Shown here in pieces: positions 18,762 to 28,027 of a stretch of 64,000 nt of DNA. The first letter of the stretch is position 1. Every line of letters starts with the position of its first letter. Origin of the DNA: Shewanella sp. NFH-SH190041 (lineage in GTDB: Bacteria > Pseudomonadota > Gammaproteobacteria > Enterobacterales > Shewanellaceae); assembly GCF_024363255.1 (NCBI RefSeq), contig NZ_AP026070.1, forward strand, positions 310,001-374,000, given 5' to 3'. Under the pieces are notes generated by a model. The model was not told where the DNA came from and made no database searches. It worked only from the letters and a program-made list of their open reading frames with translations. The translations under genes and the position numbers were made by a program.

Positions 18762-19039
18762 GGTTGGTGTCCATTATGTGGCCGGTTTCTGCGCTGAGTT
18801 AGCAAGGCTAGAAACAGGTTAGTGACTGATCTGCAAATGATATAACGCCAGCTTGGCGCAAGACCAGCATAGGGAAGGTTCCTGCTTGTTTCCTGTTGGC
18901 ACAGGATATGGACATAGCGGATAAGATAATGAATTTTCTTTATAAATCTATGTGTTATCAGAGTGAGTAAAATTGTAACCAAGTTTACCCTCGATGACTT
19001 TATCCCGCTATGACATCAGATCTTGGGAAAAGCGAACAG

Positions 19040-19612
19040 TTAACAGCGGATCACCACGAAGCGTAAACTGCGTTTACTACACGAAGAGCGCGAAGGGAAA
19101 AGATAAGGATAAGCAACAAATCCTAGCTTGTGATTTTGCTCTTCTTCGTGTCCTTCGTGAGCGCAGCGCTTTGTGGTAGATCGCTTTTGATTCTGCTTGT
19201 AAAAGCTAACAGCAGTTCACCACGAAGCGTAAACTGCGTTTACTACACGAAGACCACGAAGGGAAAAGATAAGGAAAAGCAACAAGTCTTAACTTGCGAT
19301 TTTGCCCTTCTTCGCGCTCAATAACATCCCTGTTAAAAAGCCAGTTCGCCAGTCCTTGGCTCTCGCTCATAAGCATATAGCTGCGCTATATTCGCCGTGA
19401 GCGTAGCGCAAATACATCCATGTATAACAGCCAGTTCGCCAATCCCTGGCTCTCGCTCATAAGCATATGGCTGCGCCATATTCGCCGTGGTTAAAGCTTC
19501 TGATTTTAAAAGACAACAGCAGTTCACCACGAAGCGTAAACTGTGTTTACTGCATGAAGTTCACGAAGGGAAAAGATAAGGAAAAACAACAGTCCTGGTT
19601 TGTGATTTTTAA
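19040..19612. repeat. Left complex repeat cluster (units X, X, Y, Y, X)
   Basis: Two interspersed repeat families. Unit X (about 19045-19165, 19213-19322 and 19521-19612) starts CACCACGAAGCGTAAACTG, includes the hairpin GTAAAC-tgc-GTTTAC and the direct motif ACGAAGGGAAAAGATAAGG. Unit Y (two tandem copies, about 19325-19497) contains CCAGTTCGCCA, CTCTCGCTCATAAGC and the palindrome ATATRGC-TGC-GCYATAT. The same units occur in the opposite orientation at 24320-24962, so the two clusters form long inverted repeats around emrB-emrA-assT. The short frames inside are by-products of the 90-bp period. No gene otherwise lies between ompR and emrB. Confidence 0.85.
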
Positions 19613-19650
19613 GGTAAATAAATGGCGCAGGTTTAGCTGCGCCATGATGA

Positions 19651-21177
19651 TCAGGCTTTATGGGGTTTGAGTTTAAACAGTGCCAATAGAGGAATAAGCA
19701 GCAGGTAGGACACGAGAATAAAGCCGAAGGTGTAGACAAAGGCCAATAAGGTCGATTGTTGGTGTAGTAGTTCACCCCACTGCGCCAAGAAGCTTGGGTT
19801 GGTAATCGTGGTGTGTTTGAGCATGGCGGCTTGTTGTAGTAGCGGGTTATCTGGGGTTAACCCTGCGCCGAGGTTATGCCATTGGGCTTGCTCGGTGCGG
19901 CTGAAATAGGTGTTCACGATGGAGATCCCAAACGAGCCGCCGATGGTGCGACACAGGTTAAATATCACCGCACCACCCACAGTATCTTGTCTACTCAACG
20001 TGGCGTATGCCAGTTTACTCAGCGGAGCAAATACCAGCCCCATACCTGCGCCCTGAATAATACTGGGCATAATCACCCAGTGCAGATCGATATTCATGGA
20101 ATATTGCGTCATAAACCAGGTGCCTAGGGCATTGAGTAATATCCCCACTAGGATCAGCAGCCTAGAATCGATCCGGTCCATAAAACGGGCTAGTCCCAAC
20201 AATACAATGGCTGAGGTTAGCCCTCGGGGCGCCATCATAAAGCCGGTGGTTTCTACCGGGTATTGCAGCAATTGCTCCAGCATCATGGGTTGCAGCTGGG
20301 TGATACCAAACATGCCCATGGAAAAGCCGGACATGACCAGACAGGACACCGCCAGATTACGATCTTTGAGTAACCACATAGGGGCGATATTGCCCTTGGT
20401 GATAAAGGATCGGGTGATAAAAAACACCAATGCGATAGCGCTAATCACGGTGGAAAAGAGGATCATATTAGAGTTGAACCAACCTTCCTGATTGCCCCTG
20501 TCTAATACCATTTGCAGCAGGCCGATACCGATGGCCATACCAAATACCAGCGGCCAATCCACCGAGGTTTTTGCCCGGCCGTCAATACGAACAAAGAAAT
20601 ACAGTAATGCCAGACATAGCATCCCGACTGGCAGGTTGACGTAGAAAATCCAGCGCCAATCCATATTTTCCGTGATGATACCGCCTACGGTGGGGCCAAG
20701 GATCGGCCCCAGCAGTACGCCAACACTGAATAGTGCCATGGCTTTGCCGCGCTCTTCTGCCGGGAAAATTTGCACCATGATGGATTGCGACAGGGGGATC
20801 ACTGACGCGCCAAAAGCACCCTGTAGTACCCGGAATATCACCATTTCGGTCAGAGATTCAGCCTGGCCACAGAGTGCTGAGGTGATGATAAAACCGGTCA
20901 CGGACACCAACAGGAGATTGCGGATCCCCATCTTCAGTGACAGGTACATGGCCAGCGGAATAAAGATGGCTTCGGCCATAGAGTATGACGTCAGCACCCA
21001 GGTGACCTGTTCTGAGGTGACCCCCAATGCCCCCATCATATGGGGTAGTGCCACGTTCGCAATGGTCATATCCAGCAGTACCATCACGGCTGACAGCATG
21101 ACTGCCAGCACGATTAACAGGCGTTTGCTGCCGGAGATCTGGCTATCGTCAGCGGGCGCAGTTGCGGCAGCTGTCAT
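19651..21177 (-). CDS. emrB: EmrB/QacA-type multidrug efflux transporter (DHA2 family)
   Basis: A 508-residue inner-membrane proton antiporter with about fourteen helices. Motif A-like loops and LDMTIANVALPHMMGALG near residues 35-52 are typical of the DHA2 drug:H+ family, as are LGPILGPTVGGIITENMDWRWIFYVNLPVG (motif C and following loop, near 155-185). It overlaps the upstream membrane-fusion gene by four bases, so the pair forms an EmrAB-type system that needs a TolC-like outer-membrane channel from elsewhere. Its divergent neighbour assT handles phenolic sulfates, so aromatic compounds are plausible substrates, but that is inference. Confidence 0.9.
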   Translation of the reverse strand: MTAAATAPADDSQISGSKRLLIVLAVMLSAVMVLLDMTIANVALPHMMGALGVTSEQVTWVLTSYSMAEAIFIPLAMYLSLKMGIRNLLLVSVTGFIITSALCGQAESLTEMVIFRVLQGAFGASVIPLSQSIMVQIFPAEERGKAMALFSVGVLLGPILGPTVGGIITENMDWRWIFYVNLPVGMLCLALLYFFVRIDGRAKTSVDWPLVFGMAIGIGLLQMVLDRGNQEGWFNSNMILFSTVISAIALVFFITRSFITKGNIAPMWLLKDRNLAVSCLVMSGFSMGMFGITQLQPMMLEQLLQYPVETTGFMMAPRGLTSAIVLLGLARFMDRIDSRLLILVGILLNALGTWFMTQYSMNIDLHWVIMPSIIQGAGMGLVFAPLSKLAYATLSRQDTVGGAVIFNLCRTIGGSFGISIVNTYFSRTEQAQWHNLGAGLTPDNPLLQQAAMLKHTTITNPSFLAQWGELLHQQSTLLAFVYTFGFILVSYLLLIPLLALFKLKPHKA

Positions 21178-22193
21178 CGGGTTTGCGCCCCAGTGCTCAG
21201 GGTATCAACGGTTACTTCGGCACTGGCGCCGACCCGCAATGCAGGTTGGTTGGCGGTGCGCTCAATACTGATGCTAACCGGGAAGCGTTGGGGAACTTTG
21301 ACCCAGTTGCCGGTAGCGTTTTCCGGTGGCAACAGGGAGAAAGATGAGCCGCTGGCTGGAGAAATCGCCTGTACTTTGCCCTGATATATCACGTCCGGAT
21401 ACATATCCATCACTATGGTGGCTGACATGCCGGGATGCAGATGACCAACCGCGCCTTCTTTATAGTTAGCCTGTAGCCAGAAGGTATGATCTTCCACCAG
21501 TGGCATCATGGCGGTGCCGGGGGCCACCACGCTACCGGGACGGACACTGATTTTACCTAAGTGGCCATCATGGGGAGCGGTAATGGTGGTGTAAGACAAA
21601 TCCAAAGTTGCTTTGCTCAGTGCCGCTGCCGCCTGTTTCACTTGTGGTGCGGCATCGCCTTTGGCGCCTTGGGCGGTGATCAGTTGTGACATTTTCGCCC
21701 GGGCGGCTTCTACTGCGGTTTCCGCCGCGGCCAGTTGCGCTTTGGCATCATCGGCTTGTTGTTTTGACAGTAAGGATTTTTTTACTAAGTCCATGGTGCG
21801 GCGGTAGCTTTGCTGTACATCGGTCAGTTGTGCTGTTGCGCGGCGCACATCGGCACTGGCAGCCAATATGGCATCGTCGGTGGCTTTATTGCTTTGGCTG
21901 GCCATCTCATAGGCTGCTTTAGCCTGTTCATAGCTGGCCTGATAAGGCGCGGGGTCCAGCTGTACCAGCAAATCACCGGCATTAACATGCTGGTAGTCTG
22001 CCACATCAACTTTAATGATTTTGCCACTGATTTGAGGGGCGACATATAGCACATTGGCATGGACATAAGCGTCTTCAGTGCTGGGATATTGTTCCTGATG
22101 GCGGACATAAAAATAGCCGGCCGAAATAAGTGCTGCTGCGAGCAGGATCAGGATAAGGAGGTTTCTGATAACGCGTGAGCCACCTTGGGTCAT
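21174..22193 (-). CDS. emrA: EmrA-type membrane fusion protein (HlyD family)
   Basis: Periplasmic adaptor of the EmrAB-type pump, 339 residues. One N-terminal membrane helix (near 10-27) follows a short cytoplasmic tail. The lipoyl/barrel-sandwich half-motifs are YVAPQISGKIIKVDVADYQHVNAGDLLVQLDP (near 50-81) and ITAPHDGHLGKISVRPGSVVAPGT. A coiled-coil hairpin rich in Ala and Gln lies between them (about 85-205). It is the first gene of its operon and faces assT across a 272-bp divergent intergenic region in which I see no clear operator. Confidence 0.9.
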   Translation of the reverse strand: MTQGGSRVIRNLLILILLAAALISAGYFYVRHQEQYPSTEDAYVHANVLYVAPQISGKIIKVDVADYQHVNAGDLLVQLDPAPYQASYEQAKAAYEMASQSNKATDDAILAASADVRRATAQLTDVQQSYRRTMDLVKKSLLSKQQADDAKAQLAAAETAVEAARAKMSQLITAQGAKGDAAPQVKQAAAALSKATLDLSYTTITAPHDGHLGKISVRPGSVVAPGTAMMPLVEDHTFWLQANYKEGAVGHLHPGMSATIVMDMYPDVIYQGKVQAISPASGSSFSLLPPENATGNWVKVPQRFPVSISIERTANQPALRVGASAEVTVDTLSTGAQTR

Positions 22194-22465
22194 CTGGTAC
22201 CCCTGATTGGATATTGTGATGGGAATAATGTTTTCAAAAATAACAGAACTGCTAATGAATGGGGAGCTTAAATTTGGTAACTAATTATTTTGAAGCATAA
22301 GCTGCTGTATTGATTTTTTAAACTGGTTTTATATGTTGTTTTTAAGCTGCAGTTAATGAAAATTTTAAACAGGGGATTCGTGAGCTATGCCGCCAAGGCT
22401 TAATTAGCTGGTCTTTATACTAGCGGTGGATAAATCGGCAGTTAACTCTTCAGATAAGGTTTTTC

Positions 22466-24280
22466 ATGAACAGACCCCTTTTGCGTGCCAGTATGCTGGC
22501 TGTGTCTTTGGCTGTGACTCAGGTAGTAGCGGGTGGCGCTATGGCGGCGACAACCGGCATGAAACCCATCCCTGCGGCAGGTGCGCCGTTGGGCTATCTT
22601 ATCCACAATCCCTATGACAATGCGCCATTAACTGCGCTAGTGACCCTCAATGGTCATCGTATTACCGATGTTGCCGTGACTGTGCATGCCAAAGGCAAAA
22701 AAGGGGTACCTATCCACTATAAAGTGTCGGATATACGGGTAATGGATGAGGGCGGGGTGCCGATTTTTGGTTTATATCCAGACTACCTCAATACCTTTAC
22801 GGTCAGCTGGCGGGAGAATGGTAAGCAGAAAAGTCATGACTATAAAATGCTGACGCCAGATGTGGATATGGGCTTTTCTGAAAGCCAGTGGGCCAAAGCG
22901 CCCAAGGTGGAAGTGAAGCATGTGGATGCGGATTTTAAAGACCGGCTGTATTTTGTTAATTGGACCAATGCTGACGGTAAGGCATCGCCATTGATGCACA
23001 ATAATCCCAAGGCGCCGGGCGCATTTGCTTGGGATGGCACACCGGGATTTTTCATTATTGATACCGCTGGGGATATCCGCTGGTATCTCAATCCGTACAC
23101 CACCCATAACTCAAAAAATTATGATGATGCCGGTTATGCCATGGGGATGAATGTCACCCAAGATGGCAATATGGTGTGGATTCAGGGGCAGAGCTGGAAA
23201 CATATGACGTTGATGGGGCGCATGATTGCGTCTCACTCCCTGCCGGGTAATTTTATTGATGGTTCCCACGAAGCCATTGAAGTGGAAAACGGTCACTTTA
23301 TGTTGCGGGTTGCCGCCAAGGATTATCGCCGCCCCGATGGTCTGGTGGTCAATACGGTGCGGGATCAGATCATTGAAGTGGATGCTAATGGCAAGCTGGT
23401 GGATTACTGGGATTTAAATCAGATCCTTGACCCCATGCGGGATGCGGCATTGTTATCGCTGGATGCCGGGGCGGTGTGTTTGAATATTGATTTGAAACAG
23501 GCGGGCAAAGTGGCAACGGAAGCGGATCTGCGCAATGCCCCTTATGGCGATATTCACGGGGTGGATACCGGCCGCAACTGGGCCCATGTGAACTCGGTGG
23601 ATTATGACCCAACCGATGACAGTATTATTATCAGCTCTCGCCATCAGTCGGCGGTAATCAAAATCGGCCGGGATAAAAAGGTTAAATGGATTTTAAGCCC
23701 GTCAATGGGTTGGAAAGGCGAGCTGGCCGGTAAGCTGTTACAACCCGTGGATGCTGCGGGGAAAGCGCTAAGCTGCACAGCCCGTGGCTTCTGTGCTGAC
23801 ACTGAGTTTGATTTTGTTTATACCCCGCATACTGCCTACAAGGTCGATGAAAAGGGCACTTATACCGTGTTTGATAATGGCGATGGTCGTCATCTGGCGC
23901 AGCCAATGTTCCCTACCGGTAAGTATTCCCGCGCAGTGGAGTACAAAATTGATGAAGATAATATGACAGTGCAGCAGGTGTGGCACTATGGCAAGGATGA
24001 GCTGGGGTATGAAGGATATTCGCCGGTGACTTCGATTGTGAAATATCAGGCAGATAAAAATAGTGTGATGACTTATTTCGCCTCTGCTGGCTTATTTGGG
24101 CTTGGCGGGGGGTACGGCAATATGAAAATGGATGATACCACCGGCAAAGTGCATTCCATTTTGGTGGAGCATAGATACGGTGAGACAAAACCTGCGGTAC
24201 GTATCGATATCGACAGCCATGATATGTTCGCCACCGGCTACCGTGCCCAGGTTGTTCATCCCGAGGCCATGCTGCAATAA
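22466..24280 (+). CDS. assT: Periplasmic arylsulfate sulfotransferase (ASST)
   Basis: Transfers sulfate from phenolic sulfate esters to other phenols without PAPS. A signal peptide (residues 1-27, ending GGAMA) targets the 604-residue beta-propeller enzyme to the periplasm. The known UPEC AssT active-site set aligns with a nearly constant offset: His268 (GSHEAIE), His374 (NWAHVNS), Arg392 (SSRHQS) and the sulfate-accepting His455 (YTPHTAY). Cys437 and Cys443 match the structural disulfide, and an additional Cys338 is present. In UPEC a dedicated DsbL/DsbI pair follows assT; none is present here. The gene stands alone between the pump genes and the right repeat cluster. Confidence 0.93.
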   Translation: MNRPLLRASMLAVSLAVTQVVAGGAMAATTGMKPIPAAGAPLGYLIHNPYDNAPLTALVTLNGHRITDVAVTVHAKGKKGVPIHYKVSDIRVMDEGGVPIFGLYPDYLNTFTVSWRENGKQKSHDYKMLTPDVDMGFSESQWAKAPKVEVKHVDADFKDRLYFVNWTNADGKASPLMHNNPKAPGAFAWDGTPGFFIIDTAGDIRWYLNPYTTHNSKNYDDAGYAMGMNVTQDGNMVWIQGQSWKHMTLMGRMIASHSLPGNFIDGSHEAIEVENGHFMLRVAAKDYRRPDGLVVNTVRDQIIEVDANGKLVDYWDLNQILDPMRDAALLSLDAGAVCLNIDLKQAGKVATEADLRNAPYGDIHGVDTGRNWAHVNSVDYDPTDDSIIISSRHQSAVIKIGRDKKVKWILSPSMGWKGELAGKLLQPVDAAGKALSCTARGFCADTEFDFVYTPHTAYKVDEKGTYTVFDNGDGRHLAQPMFPTGKYSRAVEYKIDEDNMTVQQVWHYGKDELGYEGYSPVTSIVKYQADKNSVMTYFASAGLFGLGGGYGNMKMDDTTGKVHSILVEHRYGETKPAVRIDIDSHDMFATGYRAQVVHPEAMLQ

Positions 24281-24319
24281 TTAGCTACAGTGGATTGCCT
24301 AAGCAAAATCAAAAGCGAT

Positions 24320-24962
24320 CAACCACGGCGAATATGGCGCAGCCATATGCTTATGAGCGAGAGCCAGGGATTGGCGAACTGGCTGTTATACATAGATGTA
24401 TTTGCGCTGCGATCACGGCGAATATGGCGTAGCCATATGTTTATGAGCGAGAGCCAGGGATTGGCGAACTGGCTGTTATACATAGATGTATTTGCGCTGC
24501 GCTCACGGCGAATATAGCGCAGCTATATGTTTATGAGCGAGAGCCAGGGATTGGCGAACTGGCTTTTTAACAGGGATGTTATTGGGCACGAAGAAGAGCA
24601 AAATCACAAGCTAGAACTTGTTATCTTTTTCTTATCTTTTCCCTTCGTGGTCTTCGTGTAGTAAACGCAGTTTACGCTTCGTGGTAAGCAGCTTTTTTAA
24701 AAGTCTTAACCTCGGCGAATATGGCGCAGCCATATGCTTATGAGCGAGAGCCAGGGATTGGCGAACTGGCTGTTATACATGGATGTATTTGCGCTACGCT
24801 CACGGCGAATATGGCGTAGCCATATGTTTATGAGCGAGAGCCAGGGATTGGCGAACTGGCTTTTTAACAGGGATGTTATTGAGCACGAAGAAGAGCAAAA
24901 TCACAAGCTAGAACTTGTTGTCTTTTCTTTATCTTTTCTCTTCGTGGTGATCTGCCGGTGGT
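24320..24962. repeat. Right complex repeat cluster (Y x3, X, Y x2, X)
   Basis: Tandem 90-bp units Y start at 24324, 24414 and 24504, then unit X (about 24588-24690) in inverse orientation to the left cluster, then Y at 24711 and 24801, then a partial X ending near 24960 at the modC stop. Each Y contains three inverted repeats: ATATRGC-GYA-GCYATAT, GCCAG...CTGGC and ATACAT-rg-ATGTAT. Copies are about 90-98% alike by eye. Because the period is a multiple of three, some reading frames stay open, but there are no start signals. There are no unique spacers, so this is not a CRISPR array. Confidence 0.88.
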
Positions 24963-24964
24963 TT

Positions 24965-26101
24965 TTAATTTGATTGAGCTAAATCATTATGCCCCATGGA
25001 AACGCCTTTGATCTGAGCATAGACCTGCATGCCGGGGATCAATGCCAATTCATCACAGGCCCAAGGGGTGATATTGGCCCATAGCTCATCATTACCGAGA
25101 GCGATTTTTACCTGTACCTGTTGCCCGTCATCACTGGGGTGTAGCTCTTTGACTTTGCCCGATAACTGATTGCGGATACTACTGTGGCCGGGGGGCGTTG
25201 TGCTTAGTGCCACATGGTTGGCCTGAATGCGCACCTTAATCTGTCTTGCCGTGGCGGGCGCGGTGGTATGACTGCTTTGATTATTGTCACTGACCGGCCG
25301 GGTCTCTGCCAATTTGCCATTGACCCATAGGTGGTTGCCATCATCCAGCAGCAGTTTGGTCATGGCATAGTCCGGGTGGCAGCCAGCCACTTGAGCTGTG
25401 ATTAGCGAACTTAACTCTTTGGCCGGAAGCCAGGGGCGCATTTCATCACTGTTCCACACCTGAGTCAGGGGACCGGAGGCGATAACCTTGCCCTGATTTA
25501 ATACCAGCATATAGTCAGCCAGTTGCAGGATCTCATCCAGACTGTGGCTGACATAGACAATCGGCAATTGCATTTCCCGTGACAGACTCTGCAGATAAGG
25601 GATGAGCTCCCGTTTGCGCGGGAGATCCAATGAGGCCAGCGGCTCATCCATCAACAGCATATCCGGTTGGGTCAGCAGTGCCCGTCCAATCGCGACCCGC
25701 TGTTTCTCCCCACCAGACAGGGTGATGGGAAAACGATCCAACAGATGACCAATGCCCAGCAGGCTGACTACCCGCTCAAATAGGGCGGTATTTTTATGGC
25801 GCATGCCGTAATTGAGATTGCCCCTGACTTTATAGTGGGGAAACAGTCGCGCTTCTTGAAACACATAACCGATGCGGCGTTTTTCTGGTGGCAGATTAAT
25901 GCTGCCAGCTCGGAACAGTACCTTGTCACCCAGCAGCAGTTCGCCACTGTCTGGGGTGGACAAGCCGCCAAGAATATTGACCAGTGAGGTTTTACCTGCG
26001 CCGGAGCGACCAAAGATGGCGCTGACACCGCTGGTGGGCAGTTGGGCATTGACACATAAATGGGTTTGCCCCAGCTGTTTTTCAATATTGATGGTTAACA
26101 T
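24965..26101 (-). CDS. modC: Molybdate ABC transporter ATPase
   Basis: Powers molybdate uptake through ModB. The ABC domain has Walker A GRSGAGKTS (near 31-39), the signature LSGGEKQRV and Walker B MLLMDEPLASLD, then a C-terminal molybdenum-binding (MOBE/TOBE) region with IKVRIQANHVALS. I place the start at the ATG at 26101, giving 378 residues starting MLTINIEKQ; an upstream in-frame extension of 29 codons overlaps modB and has no family match. The gene overlaps the modB stop by seven bases. Its end lies a few bases from the right repeat cluster. Confidence 0.95.
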   Translation of the reverse strand: MLTINIEKQLGQTHLCVNAQLPTSGVSAIFGRSGAGKTSLVNILGGLSTPDSGELLLGDKVLFRAGSINLPPEKRRIGYVFQEARLFPHYKVRGNLNYGMRHKNTALFERVVSLLGIGHLLDRFPITLSGGEKQRVAIGRALLTQPDMLLMDEPLASLDLPRKRELIPYLQSLSREMQLPIVYVSHSLDEILQLADYMLVLNQGKVIASGPLTQVWNSDEMRPWLPAKELSSLITAQVAGCHPDYAMTKLLLDDGNHLWVNGKLAETRPVSDNNQSSHTTAPATARQIKVRIQANHVALSTTPPGHSSIRNQLSGKVKELHPSDDGQQVQVKIALGNDELWANITPWACDELALIPGMQVYAQIKGVSMGHNDLAQSN

Positions 26102-26790
26102 GCGCTGGCAGTCCTCTGTTGCGCTTTCTTGGTCAAATACTGGGAAGCAACCAAAGAGAGTAGGGCAATAATGACCGACAAAATACACAGGCGCATGGCC
26201 TGATATTCTGCCCCGGGGGTTTCAATAAAGCTAAACATGGCCAGCGGAATGGTGCGGGTCTCACCGGGGATATTGGAAACAAAAGTAATGGTCGAGCCGA
26301 ATTCACCCAGACTACGGGCAAAGGCGATGATCATCCCGGAGACTATGCCGGGGGCGGTTAACGGCAGGGTAATCGTAAAAAACACTTTCCAGCGGTTACT
26401 GCCCAAGGTGCGGGCGGCTTGCTCTAGGCGGATATCCACCGCCTCAAAAGATTGACGGATAGCCCGTACCATCAGTGGAAAAGATACTACTGCTGCAGCC
26501 AGCGCGGCGCCACGCCAGCTAAAGCTGAAACTGATGCCAAACCACTGATATAGCCAGTGACCGATTGGCCCTTGTCGGCCCATACTCATCAGCAGCAGAT
26601 ACCCCACAACCACAGGGGGGAGCACTAAAGGCAGGTGAATAATACTGTCAAATACAGGTTTGCCGGGAAACTCTACCCGCGCCAGCACCCAAGCGCACAG
26701 TATGCCCAGCGGCAAACTGCCCAGCACTGCGATGGATGACACTTTTAAGCTCAGCAGTAAGGCTGCTACTTCGTAATCACTCAATATCAT
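26095..26790 (-). CDS. modB: Molybdate ABC transporter permease
   Basis: A 231-residue inner-membrane permease with five to six helices. The ABC-coupling EAA loop is EQAARTLGSNRWKVFFTITLPLTAPG (near 141-166), and the N-terminal LPLGILCAWVLAR and PLVLPPVVVGYLLL segments are typical for ModB. It forms the membrane channel with ModC as motor and ModA as periplasmic receptor. A 212-bp gap with two hairpins separates it from modA. Confidence 0.95.
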   Translation of the reverse strand: MILSDYEVAALLLSLKVSSIAVLGSLPLGILCAWVLARVEFPGKPVFDSIIHLPLVLPPVVVGYLLLMSMGRQGPIGHWLYQWFGISFSFSWRGAALAAAVVSFPLMVRAIRQSFEAVDIRLEQAARTLGSNRWKVFFTITLPLTAPGIVSGMIIAFARSLGEFGSTITFVSNIPGETRTIPLAMFSFIETPGAEYQAMRLCILSVIIALLSLVASQYLTKKAQQRTASAC

Positions 26791-26911
26791 TTAATACCAA
26801 TCCATTTAGTCATTGATTCACCCCGTGGGAATGAATCTGTCCATCGAGAAAGCACAAGCATTTGGGCAAGCAACGAGCAGCACTCTCCTGCTGATAGATA
26901 AGAAAATAAGA

Positions 26912-26985
26912 TAAACGCCATGCATGGGGCATAGCGTTTAGATGGGATATTGCCCGGCAGCGTTTCAGATTGAGCCGCTGCCGGG
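26912..26985 (-). promoter_or_regulatory. Two hairpins between modA and modB
   Basis: Downstream of modA the minus strand holds a perfect ten-bp stem (CCCGGCAGCG with CGCTGCCGGG, arms 26953-26962 and 26976-26985) and then a second stem (TAAACGC with GCGTTTA, arms 26912-26918 and 26934-26940). Neither has a strong U-run. Such intercistronic stems often protect the upstream message or partially terminate, which would favour high ModA over ModBC. Role inferred. Confidence 0.5.
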
Positions 26986-27002
26986 GATAAGGGGATAGTC
27001 GG

Positions 27003-27788
27003 TTAATTAACCCCGAAGCCATATTTCAGGAAGACAGCTTTGGCAGCCTGCCCTTGCAGATAGTTATAAAACGCATGGCTGGCATTGTTTGGTTTTTGGT
27101 TAACCAGCACCAATGGGTATTCAATAGGCTTGTGGCTGGTGGCCGGGAAAGTCGCAACGACTTTGACGTCTTTCGCAATTTGAGCATCGGTACCATAGAC
27201 GATGCCCAGTGGTGCTTCTCCTCGCTCCACTAATGCCAGCGCCGCGCGGACATTATTGGCACTTGCTAGCAGAGGTTGAGCTTGTTGCCATAGTCCCAGA
27301 TTTTTGAGTGCTTGCTCAGCATAGCGCCCAGCAGGGACGTGATCTGGATTACCGACAGCCATACGACTGCCATCCAGAGAGGCTTTAATATCCCAGTCCG
27401 GGTTCAATGGTACATGTTGCAGTTTGCTATTTTTAGGGGCAATCAGTACCAAGGTATTTTTGAGTAGGGTAACTCGGGTTGGGGTATCTACCGCATGTTC
27501 ATCAACCAAGTAGTCCATCCATTTCTGGTTAGCAGAGAGGAAAATATCCGCTGGAGCGCCTTGGGCAATTTGTCTGGCAAGGGTGGAAGATGAAGCAAAA
27601 GAGAACACCACGTCAGTGTCGTGGGTTTTATCGAATTGCTGGCCGATTTCACTCAGGGCATTGGTGAGTGACGCTGCGGCAAACACGGTCACTTTTTCTT
27701 TGGCAAATGCCTGGCCCATGGTCAGGGCCAGACCCAGCAGGGCAGCTGAGGTAATGCGCAGTAGAGTAGTAAAGTTATTATTTTTCAT
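27003..27788 (-). CDS. modA: Periplasmic molybdate-binding protein
   Basis: Captures molybdate or tungstate and delivers it to ModBC. The 261-residue precursor has a signal peptide ending around ALTMGQAFA (near residue 29). The mature protein shows VTVFAAASLTNALSEIG, the ligand-binding SFASSSTLARQI, a GAPADIFLSAN segment and GIVYGTDA, all characteristic of ModA. First gene of modABC, directly downstream of the ModE operator at 27815-27838. Confidence 0.95.
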   Translation of the reverse strand: MKNNNFTTLLRITSAALLGLALTMGQAFAKEKVTVFAAASLTNALSEIGQQFDKTHDTDVVFSFASSSTLARQIAQGAPADIFLSANQKWMDYLVDEHAVDTPTRVTLLKNTLVLIAPKNSKLQHVPLNPDWDIKASLDGSRMAVGNPDHVPAGRYAEQALKNLGLWQQAQPLLASANNVRAALALVERGEAPLGIVYGTDAQIAKDVKVVATFPATSHKPIEYPLVLVNQKPNNASHAFYNYLQGQAAKAVFLKYGFGVN

Positions 27789-27814
27789 CGGCTCAGAGTT
27801 CAGAAAATATTTTT

Positions 27815-27838
27815 CGATATATATACTTGTATATATCG
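27815..27838. promoter_or_regulatory. ModE operator (Mo-box)
   Basis: CGATATATA and TATATATCG form a perfect inverted repeat with a six-base spacer, very close to the E. coli ModE operator (two TATATA-containing arms around a 6-7 base spacer). It lies 27 bp before the modA start, in the divergent region with modE. Molybdate-loaded ModE should repress modABC here. Confidence 0.85.
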
Positions 27839-28027
27839 GTTAAGCAAATGGTAATGCAAAGAAACTGTGAACTGGCGCATATTTTTAATTGGACAGGACG
27901 AGATGTTCTCAAATGGTTTTAGTGCGGAGATTTTGTGTTTGGAATGCAACTTCTTAGGTATTTGCCGATTGGTATTCGTGCCGGAATGGGACACAATAGC
28001 AGTATTGAAGACAATAGCCTGACACCT

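Noticed and set aside
20672..21271. 199-codon ORF on the plus strand inside emrB/emrA
   Set aside because: Antisense to two well-supported genes and without a family match.
24324..24890. Possible CRISPR array
   Set aside because: Units are tandem and nearly identical over the full 90 bp, with no unique spacers and no cas genes in the window.
24290..24973. ORFs with a repeating 30-residue motif (MSESQGLANWL)
   Set aside because: They arise from the 90-bp tandem repeat whose period is a multiple of three; there is no translation signal.
26102..26188. 29-codon N-terminal extension of modC
   Set aside because: Overlaps modB in another frame and has no family match; the ATG at 26101 starts the conserved domain.
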